A DNA stretch of 5,159 nucleotides from positions 1-5,159 of the forward strand of contig JAITQR010000319.1 in assembly GCA_031288815.1 (NCBI GenBank). The letters are read 5' to 3'. This DNA comes from Treponema sp. GTDB taxonomy: Bacteria > Spirochaetota > Spirochaetia > Treponematales > Breznakiellaceae. Below, piece after piece: positions 1 to 5,159 of this stretch. Position 1 is the stretch's first letter; every line of letters begins with the position of its first letter. A program made the translations under genes and the position numbers. Under the pieces are notes generated by a model. That model worked only from the letters and a program-made list of their open reading frames with translations. It was not told the DNA's origin and searched no databases.

Positions 1-2655
1 CTGACCCGCTCCATCGGGTTCAAGCCCCTGGATTCCATCGATCAGTTTGTCTGCGATTTTATCCTTGACGAGAATCCCGTATCCATTCAGGACATGAAAC
101 AAAACCTGGAAAACTACAAAGAGGCGGATCGCCAGGCCAAGGGGGCAATCGCGCGGATAGCCATGCTGAAAAAGATAAGCCTCAAAGCCGCCGAATGGCG
201 GAACTACGACGGCCTTATACTGAAGCAGGAATACCTGAAGCTTAGAATTGAGCAGGAAAATGAAAAACAGGGGAAGGCGCACGCCGCCGTGGAGCTGGTG
301 GAAACCCGAAACCGGCTTGATTTTATTAGCCGTGAAATTTCGTCCCTAGGCCGGAAACGGGCGGATCTTGAGCGGGAGCTCCGGGCGACCGATATGGCCC
401 TGGCGGCGAACGACGCGCACCGTTTGTACGAGGAGATAAACCAGCGAATCAAGCGGATAGAAAACGATCTCGCCAAAGAAGAGCAAAACGCGGAACGGTT
501 CGGGAACCTCAGATCCCAGTGCGAGGCGCTGCTGGGCCGCCGGATTACGGATAAATTTGACGAGGAAAGCTCCGCTATCGAAGAAGAGGCGAAACAGTAC
601 CGGGAAGAAAAATACCGGGCGGAAAGGAAGAAAGAGGAAGCCGCCGCCGCCCTGCGGGATATTCGCGCGGAGCTGGTCGATCTGGAACGGGGTATTCTCC
701 GCTACCCCGACGCCCCCAGGGAACTGAGATCCGCCCTGGAAAAAGCGGATATCGAAGCCTTCTTCCTGGCCGAGGCGGCGGAGATTGCCGATCCTTCCTG
801 GGTAGACGCGGTGGAAGGCTGGCTTAACACCCGGCGTTTCGCGATCCTGGTAAAGCCCGGTGATTTTCAAAGGGCGCTGGATATCTACGACCGCCTCCCC
901 CGGTCGGTGGCCGGGGCCTTTATCCCGAACATTGAAAAGATGCGGGGCGCCGGGGCAAAGGAGGGCTCCCTGGCGGAACTGGTTAAGGCCGAAGGTTACG
1001 CTCGTATATACATTGACTACACCCTGGGCAGGGTAATGCGGGCGGATATCACGAACCTCAAGCACTTCGATTCGGCGGTTACCCGGGAGTGTATGACCTA
1101 CACAAACCACACGGCGTCCCGGATCAGAGAAGAAATCTACCGCCGCCACTATCTGGGAAGATCGGCCCTGGAGGAACGGCGGAGATTCCTTGCCGCCGAG
1201 GCGGAGCGGATGGAGGGGGAATTTGCCCGGGCGGAAAAAGCGGAACGGGAGGCGGCGGGCCATGAGGATTGCCGCAATCGGGTCACCCGGGCCCTGCCGG
1301 AGCTCAAGTACCTCTTTCCGTCCCTCGCCGCCGGCGCGGCGCTGAAAGAGGATCTTGACCGGGCCAGGGGGGAACTCGCGGAGCTTGACACCCAGTCGTT
1401 CCGGGAACTGGAAGAAAAGCGGAAAGATCTGGACGGACAAATAGGCTTACTGAAAGAAGACGACGTGCGCCTGCAGAGAACCTGGGGAGATCTGAACAGA
1501 AAGCTTTCCGACTGCCAGGACGCCCTTGAAAGGTTTACCCGTTCGCTGGAGGAAAAAGAGGAAACCATAAAGGGTTTTGGAAACGATCATCCCCTTTTGA
1601 TAGGCGAATGCGAGGCCTACGCGGACGAAAGGCTTTCCAAAAACAGCATAACCGAACTTACCAATACCTACGAATCCACTTTAAAAAATTTTAAAACCCG
1701 TACCGAATCACTGAGAAAGGAGTACAACAAACTGGTGGCAGATTACAGCGATGAATTTCATTACCTTTTGCCCGTAGACCCCTCGGAAAACGCCGAAGCG
1801 GAGACCCTGCTAAAACGGCTGGAGACATCGGAACTCCCCGAATACCGGGAAAAGATAGCCAAGGCGTACCAGGACGCGGAAAAAGAATTTAAAGACCATT
1901 TCATTTCCCGCCTGAACGAGCATATCGAAGAGGCGAAAGAAAGCTTTGATGAGATCAACGAGATCCTCCGTACCCTGCATTTCGGCAGGGATCAGTACCG
2001 TTTTGCCCTGGAAGAGCTGAGCGAGCGGAAGGGGCAGATAGAGGTTATCCGGCAGGCGGCCAAAATTCCCAGCATGGAGGACGGGCTCTTTTCACAGCTT
2101 GCCGATCCGGGAGAGCGGAAGGCCGCGCAGGATCTCTTTGACCGGATACTCAACGCCCCCCTGGACTCCCGGGAGCTTCGGGACATCTGCGATTACCGCA
2201 CCTACTTTCACTACGACATCAAAATACGGGAGACCGACAACATTGACGAAAACACCGGCGTGCCGGTGGAGCTTTCCCTCTCCCGGGTACTGAAGGAAAA
2301 ATCCGGCGGCGAATCCCAGACCCCCTATTACGTGGCCATCGCCGCGAGCTTTTACCGTTTCTACAAGGCCCGTCCGGAAAGCACCGTGCGGCTTGTCATC
2401 TTTGACGAGGCCTTCAACCGGATGGACGACGAGCGGATAGGAAAGATCCTGGCCTTTTACAACGATCTGAATCTTCAGATCATCACCTCGGTTCCCCCGG
2501 AAAAGATAGAGGCCATAGGCCCCTATATGGACCGGATAAACGTGATAAGCCGTTACGGCAACGCGGTAAAAATACGGGACTGCCATGTCCGGGACGGGGA
2601 GACCGGTTTAGAGGGGGCGGATTCGGTAGACATTGAAGTAGGCGTAAATCCATGA
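1..2655 (+). CDS. jetC: Wadjet SMC-like ATPase JetC (5'-truncated by window edge)
   Basis: This is the SMC/MukB-like motor subunit of a Wadjet system. JetABC is known to extrude DNA loops using ATP and to hand circular plasmids to JetD. The frame is open from base 1, and its first residues (SIGFKPLDSIDQFVCDFIL, from residue 4) look like conserved family sequence, so the ATG at 94 is internal and not the start. Of 884 visible residues, about 30-235 form a charged Glu/Lys/Arg-rich coiled coil. Residues 241-385 look like an SMC hinge (AVEGWLNTRRFAILV, then a YTLGRV motif). A second coil follows to about 690, then the C-terminal ATPase half: signature SGGESQ at 768-773, Walker B RLVIFDE at 797-803 and D-loop NRMD at 806-809. 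The H-loop region reads QIITSVPPE (826-834), without the usual His; as I recall, MukB (QLIIAAPE) also lacks it. Walker A is missing only because the gene starts upstream, probably about 200 residues earlier. The gene is coupled to jetD by a 4-base overlap. Family identity is strong; the Wadjet subtype is unresolved. Confidence 0.9.
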   Translation: MTRSIGFKPLDSIDQFVCDFILDENPVSIQDMKQNLENYKEADRQAKGAIARIAMLKKISLKAAEWRNYDGLILKQEYLKLRIEQENEKQGKAHAAVELVETRNRLDFISREISSLGRKRADLERELRATDMALAANDAHRLYEEINQRIKRIENDLAKEEQNAERFGNLRSQCEALLGRRITDKFDEESSAIEEEAKQYREEKYRAERKKEEAAAALRDIRAELVDLERGILRYPDAPRELRSALEKADIEAFFLAEAAEIADPSWVDAVEGWLNTRRFAILVKPGDFQRALDIYDRLPRSVAGAFIPNIEKMRGAGAKEGSLAELVKAEGYARIYIDYTLGRVMRADITNLKHFDSAVTRECMTYTNHTASRIREEIYRRHYLGRSALEERRRFLAAEAERMEGEFARAEKAEREAAGHEDCRNRVTRALPELKYLFPSLAAGAALKEDLDRARGELAELDTQSFRELEEKRKDLDGQIGLLKEDDVRLQRTWGDLNRKLSDCQDALERFTRSLEEKEETIKGFGNDHPLLIGECEAYADERLSKNSITELTNTYESTLKNFKTRTESLRKEYNKLVADYSDEFHYLLPVDPSENAEAETLLKRLETSELPEYREKIAKAYQDAEKEFKDHFISRLNEHIEEAKESFDEINEILRTLHFGRDQYRFALEELSERKGQIEVIRQAAKIPSMEDGLFSQLADPGERKAAQDLFDRILNAPLDSRELRDICDYRTYFHYDIKIRETDNIDENTGVPVELSLSRVLKEKSGGESQTPYYVAIAASFYRFYKARPESTVRLVIFDEAFNRMDDERIGKILAFYNDLNLQIITSVPPEKIEAIGPYMDRINVISRYGNAVKIRDCHVRDGETGLEGADSVDIEVGVNP
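2652..2655 (+). other. jetC-jetD ATGA stop/start overlap
   Basis: The jetD ATG (2652-2654) and the jetC TGA (2653-2655) share bases. The 20 bases upstream contain no convincing GGAGG-like site. JetD translation therefore probably depends on ribosomes finishing jetC, which would keep nuclease synthesis tied to the motor subunit. The overlap is seen directly; the coupling is inferred. Confidence 0.8.
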
Positions 2656-3932
2656 ATGACTGGGAAAAGAAAATTGCCGACGCGTTTATCAGCCGTTACT
2701 CGGTTTCCGGCTCCCGGGCCGAAGTCACCGGGGAGGTGTGTAAAAATTCCATGCGGCTCCGTTCGGTTTCGATTTTTCCGGACTTTGATCTGGCGGATCC
2801 GGACGAAAAGGAATCTTACCTTGAAGCCGCGGAAAGTCTGGAACGGAAAGGGCTTGTCAGCCTGAGTTGGGAAAAACGGGGAAAAGGGGAAAGGCTCAAA
2901 ACTATTGCCTGCGTAAACATGGAAAAACTTTTTGAAGCATCTGGCGTGATGGAACCAAGACGCAAGGCGGAGTCTATCCGTTTGCTGTTCAGAAAAAAAC
3001 TTATGTCCCTGGACAGGGAAACTGTCCCCGCCGGGGGAGTTACGGCGGAGAAAACCATCGCTTTTCTGGAGTACCTGGCGGAACAGTTCAGTTCCCGGGA
3101 GGTAAAGTGGGATATGGATCTCAAGGCCGCCGAGGACTTTGCCAGCCTTCTCGATGTTTTCCTTTCCCCCGGTAACAGCGGGAACATGACCACCAGGGCC
3201 CTGTCGGTATCCCTCTACAACGATTCAAAACGCATGGAAACCATCCTGGATCTCTTTGGCCCGGCCCTGTCCCAGGCCCAAAAACAGGGCGTCCCGCTGC
3301 CGGATTTTTCTTTTCTTGAACGATCTTTTCCCGAAGCCCTTGTTTCGGGGAGGATCAGCCTGGAATATCCAAACGGCGATCTGCCGCCCCTGGTCAACGC
3401 CGCCGGCCTTATCCTGGGGCTTCCCTCCGAAAGCGTCGGGGCGATCCGGAGCGTCAGAACCATAACCGGGGGGAAAGCCCCAACTGTTCTAACCGTGGAA
3501 AACAAGGAAACTTTTTACGCCCTGGGCGATCCCTTGAATTACGGATCCGACGGGGATATCCAGTATGACTGCTTTTTATACACCGGCGGGTATCCCAACA
3601 AGGCCGCCGCCGCGCTGATCAGGATCCTTGCCGCTTCCGGGTTCCGCTTTTTCCACGCCGGCGACCTTGACCCCGACGGCATCCTCATCCTCCAGAATAT
3701 CATGGATATCGCCGAGCGCCCGGTTTCCCCGTTTAGAATGGACGCTTCAACCTTTGATCGCTACCTCCCCCTGTCAAGACCCCTCAATAAAATTATGCTC
3801 CGCCAGATCCTCAAGATCCGGCAAGACACGGAGGCTATTCCAGAGCTGTCCGCCCTTATCCGCCGGAGAGAGGAAACCGGCAGGGGCGTTGAACAGGAGA
3901 TAATCGACTACCGCCAGGGGAAACGGGTTTAG
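2652..3932 (+). CDS. jetD: Wadjet nuclease subunit JetD (DUF3322/DUF2220, TOPRIM)
   Basis: JetD is the topoisomerase VI/Spo11-like nuclease of Wadjet, which cleaves plasmid DNA once the JetABC motor stalls on a small circle. The protein has 426 residues, slightly longer than what I recall as typical for the family. Residues 1-200 are the N-terminal part (DUF3322-like), with a winged-helix-like stretch ending GLVSLSWEKRG at 67-77. The C-terminal half is DUF2220/TOPRIM. The acidic metal-binding residues are visible as E283 in TVENKETF and the D338-x-D340 pair in HAGDLDPDG. The family-typical YTGGYPNKAAAAL (310-322) lies between them, and a GVEQEIIDY motif (412-420) is near the C-terminus. All catalytic motifs are present and the frame is unbroken, so the nuclease looks intact. 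The ATG lies inside the stop region of jetC (ATGA) with no clear Shine-Dalgarno site, which suggests translational coupling. The MksG subunit of MksBEFG is the same family under another name. Confidence 0.93.
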   Translation: MNDWEKKIADAFISRYSVSGSRAEVTGEVCKNSMRLRSVSIFPDFDLADPDEKESYLEAAESLERKGLVSLSWEKRGKGERLKTIACVNMEKLFEASGVMEPRRKAESIRLLFRKKLMSLDRETVPAGGVTAEKTIAFLEYLAEQFSSREVKWDMDLKAAEDFASLLDVFLSPGNSGNMTTRALSVSLYNDSKRMETILDLFGPALSQAQKQGVPLPDFSFLERSFPEALVSGRISLEYPNGDLPPLVNAAGLILGLPSESVGAIRSVRTITGGKAPTVLTVENKETFYALGDPLNYGSDGDIQYDCFLYTGGYPNKAAAALIRILAASGFRFFHAGDLDPDGILILQNIMDIAERPVSPFRMDASTFDRYLPLSRPLNKIMLRQILKIRQDTEAIPELSALIRRREETGRGVEQEIIDYRQGKRV

Positions 3933-3955
3933 CCTTTACCGTTTTTCCGGCGGGC

Positions 3956-3972
3956 GGCGTGACGCGCCTTTT
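3956..3972 (+). terminator. Weak candidate terminator after jetD
   Basis: GGCGT (3956-3960) can pair with GCGCC (3964-3968) around a 3-base GAC loop, with one T-G wobble, and is followed by TTTT (3969-3972). The location, 24 bases past the jetD stop, suits an operon terminator. The stem is only 5 bp and the T run only 4 bases, so termination would be partial at best. The same bases can also form a competing CGCC-TTTT-GGCG hairpin (3965-3976). Confidence 0.25.
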
Positions 3973-4020
3973 GGCGGAGCGGGTAAAAAGGGCCTTATGG
4001 CGCGGGCGCGGGAAAAGGGC

Positions 4021-4026
4021 TATAGT
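4021..4026 (+). promoter_or_regulatory. Possible -10 box (TATAGT) just before the trpR-like start
   Basis: TATAGT matches the sigma-70 -10 consensus at five of six positions and stands out in a GC-rich spacer. It ends 6 bases before the ATG at 4033, so transcription from it would begin at or next to that ATG and give a leaderless message. No good -35 hexamer sits 16-18 bases upstream (that region is GGCGCG-like), so the call rests on the -10 match and its position alone. Confidence 0.35.
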
Positions 4027-4032
4027 CAAACC

Positions 4033-4359
4033 ATGAAGCTTGACGATCCCCGGGTAAACGAAAATCTTGCCGAGCTTTCCGGCGTCCTGGCGAAAATCGG
4101 CGACAGCGTTCTTGTGGAATCTTTTTTACGCTGCCTCCTTACCCCGGCGGAAACCGCCGACATCGCCGCCCGCTGGGCCCTGGTTAAGGCGCTGGATAAA
4201 AGGATCCCCCAACGGGAGATAGCCAAGGATCTGGGAATCTCCCTCTGCAAGATCACCCGGGGGAGCCGGGAACTCAAAACACCCGGTTCCGCTTTCCGGA
4301 AGGCCCTGGAGATCCTGGCGGCCCTAAGCCCCTTTAAGTCCGGGCCCGGTTGTAGTTGA
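4033..4359 (+). CDS. trpR: TrpR-family transcriptional repressor
   Basis: This is a small helix-turn-helix protein of the Trp repressor family, which binds operators as a dimer; in TrpR proper, L-tryptophan is the corepressor. From the ATG at 4033 it has 108 residues, the same as E. coli TrpR, and the family similarity begins almost at once. An alternative in-frame ATG at 3997 would add 12 unconserved residues; it has an AAGGG 4 bases upstream, whereas the purine stretch 4011-4019 is 13 bases from 4033. The core reads CLLTPAETADIAARWALVKA (34-53), then the reader region QREIAKDLGISLCKITRGS (60-78). By hand alignment, T37, R47 and R76 fall on E. coli T44, R54 and R84, which contact tryptophan, while the S88 position is E80. 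The turn before the reader region is one residue shorter. The ITRG motif favours TrpR over the YerC-type branch. No trp genes or recognisable trp operator are visible, so its target and ligand are unknown. The 3' end overlaps the convergent gene by 26 bases. Confidence 0.8.
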   Translation: MKLDDPRVNENLAELSGVLAKIGDSVLVESFLRCLLTPAETADIAARWALVKALDKRIPQREIAKDLGISLCKITRGSRELKTPGSAFRKALEILAALSPFKSGPGCS

Positions 4360-5159
4360 TAAGACTCCCGGCCAGGACAATTTCCCGTTCGGAATCCTCA
4401 AGTCCGGGTACTTTGAGACTAAAGGCCGCCGCGTTTCCGTCCCTGGCGGAGATGATCCAGGCTTCCGTCTCCGGTGCGGCGGAGGCCACCGCCTTCCGTA
4501 TCCCCCGGATAAACACATAGTCCCCGTTTTTAAAAGGCGGCTCCCCTTCGATGTTGAAGGGGAGAATACCCCAGTTGATAAGGTTACTGCGGTAACGTTT
4601 GGTGGCGTATTCGTTGGCGAAATTCGCCAGTCCCCCAAGAACCCGCTGGCAGCTCGCCGCCTGTTCCCGGGCGCTTCCGTCGCCGGGTTTCCGGGCGAAA
4701 ATCGCCGAGCCGAACTGGAATTTCCTCTCCTCCCCGGCGATACGGTTCAGGCTTTTCAGAACCCGGGTAAGCTCGGGCAATCCGGTGTCTCCCCCGGAGG
4801 CAAAGATAATCCCCCCCTCCCGCAGTATTGCCGCCGCCTCCTGTACCGCCTTGGCCCGGCCCACGTAGCCGGGGTCTTTCCGGGAAAGGGTGAATTCGGC
4901 AAGCCCCACCGGGTTGGATCGGAAGGAGGATGTTTCCCCCGAGGGGATAAGCTCGTCGGTGGTGGTTACCGGATCGGTGATAAAGGACACGACCTTCAAA
5001 AGCAGGTTCTCCCCCAGGGCCTCCATATCCGGCCAGTCGGTAATGTTGGGGCCGTAGACCAGCTCCGCCTCCCTGTCCGGTTTCCCGGCGGCGCTGTATA
5101 CCCGGTTTCCGTAAACTTTTGGATCGTAGCGGTAGGCGGCCCGGGGCTCCTCAAAGCCC
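4334..5159 (-). CDS. Aconitase-superfamily hydratase, C-terminal part (5'-truncated by window edge)
   Basis: This is the C-terminal 274 residues of an aconitase-like [4Fe-4S] dehydratase, which would interconvert hydroxy-acids by dehydration and rehydration in the cytoplasm. The frame is open to the window edge: conserved-looking sequence (LVYGPNITDWPDM) precedes the Met encoded at 5026-5024, so that Met is internal. Numbered from the edge, TTTDELIPSGETSSFR carries Asp68 and Arg80. They keep the exact spacing of Asp568 and Arg580 of mitochondrial aconitase. GDGSAREQAA holds Ser162 (the Ser642 catalytic-base position), Ala163 (Ser643) and Arg164 (Arg644). The swivel-domain motif YRSNLINWGILPF follows. 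The cluster cysteines lie in the missing N-terminal part. It resembles the proteins annotated only as 'hydratase' in treponemes and some Firmicutes, so true aconitase activity is not assured. Homoaconitase or isopropylmalate isomerase are less likely alternatives. Confidence 0.85.
   Translation of the reverse strand, partial: GFEEPRAAYRYDPKVYGNRVYSAAGKPDREAELVYGPNITDWPDMEALGENLLLKVVSFITDPVTTTDELIPSGETSSFRSNPVGLAEFTLSRKDPGYVGRAKAVQEAAAILREGGIIFASGGDTGLPELTRVLKSLNRIAGEERKFQFGSAIFARKPGDGSAREQAASCQRVLGGLANFANEYATKRYRSNLINWGILPFNIEGEPPFKNGDYVFIRGIRKAVASAAPETEAWIISARDGNAAAFSLKVPGLEDSEREIVLAGSLINYNRART
4340..4349. repeat. Perfect 10-bp palindrome in the convergent 3' overlap
   Basis: CCGGGCCCGG lies inside the 26 bases shared by the ends of the trpR-like and hydratase genes. 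It has no spacer for a loop and no T run on either side, so it is not a convincing bidirectional terminator. It could arise simply from GC-rich codons read on both strands. Confidence 0.3.

Noticed and set aside
94..96. ATG at 94 as the true jetC start
   Set aside because: The frame stays open to base 1 and the 31 upstream codons encode conserved-looking family sequence, so this Met is internal.
826..834. Missing H-loop His in JetC (bases about 2476-2502) as a sign of a dead ATPase
   Set aside because: The coordinates of this entry are residue numbers in the visible protein. MukB-type SMCs also lack this His as I recall them, so the change is family-typical rather than a defect.
346..1440. 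A 364-codon open frame on the minus strand inside jetC
   Set aside because: It is antisense to the well-supported SMC frame, its translation is Pro/Gly/Phe/Arg-rich with no recognisable domain, and GC-rich coding DNA commonly leaves such long antisense frames open.
2092..2586. A 164-codon minus-strand open frame opposite the JetC ATPase motifs
   Set aside because: The plus strand here encodes the signature, Walker B and D-loop motifs, so the antisense frame is a by-product.
4340..4349. CCGGGCCCGG palindrome as a bidirectional terminator or operator
   Set aside because: It has no loop, no T runs and is fully explained by overlapping GC-rich codons.
5024..5026. Met codon at 5026-5024 as the start of the minus-strand hydratase
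   Set aside because: Forty-four further in-frame codons up to the window edge have no stop and read like the continuing aconitase-type domain (LVYGPNITDWPDM).
1..5159. CRISPR array, tRNA/rRNA gene, insertion sequence or attachment site
   Set aside because: No regularly spaced repeats, cloverleaf-like sequence, transposase frame or flanking direct repeats were seen; nearly all bases are accounted for by four coding genes.

Overview
The window carries two coupled genes of a Wadjet-type (MukBEF-like SMC plus TOPRIM nuclease) plasmid-defence operon, followed by two genes that look like ordinary chromosomal neighbours. The sequence is GC-rich and almost fully coding. Both outer genes are cut by the window edges. 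The last gene resembles the stand-alone 'hydratase' of the aconitase superfamily that I associate with Treponema and some Firmicutes. A fairly GC-rich treponeme-like spirochaete is my best guess at the source, but this rests on remembered resemblance rather than a search.

Layout. Positions 1-2655 (+) hold most of jetC, an SMC-like ATPase. Its frame is open at base 1, so the N-terminus with the Walker A motif lies upstream. The stop of jetC overlaps the start of jetD (2652-3932, +) in an ATGA junction. JetD is a topoisomerase VI/Spo11-like TOPRIM nuclease of the DUF3322/DUF2220 family. Wadjet operons normally run jetA-jetB-jetC-jetD, so jetA (MukF-like) and jetB (MukE-like) are expected just upstream of base 1. 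JetABC is known to act as a DNA-loop-extruding motor, and JetD cuts circular plasmid DNA once the motor stalls.

A spacer of about 100 bases (3933-4032) holds a weak hairpin with a short T run and a TATAGT box. A TrpR-family repressor follows (preferred start 4033, end 4359, +), with three of the four tryptophan-contact positions of E. coli TrpR conserved. Its 3' end overlaps tail-to-tail, by 26 bases, with the 3' end of a minus-strand aconitase-superfamily gene (4334-5159). The 5' part of that gene is beyond the window.

The jet pair forms one translationally coupled unit. The TrpR-like gene and the hydratase have no evident functional tie to defence. They may mark the chromosomal side of the insertion site, or the TrpR-like protein may be a local regulator; the sequence alone does not decide.
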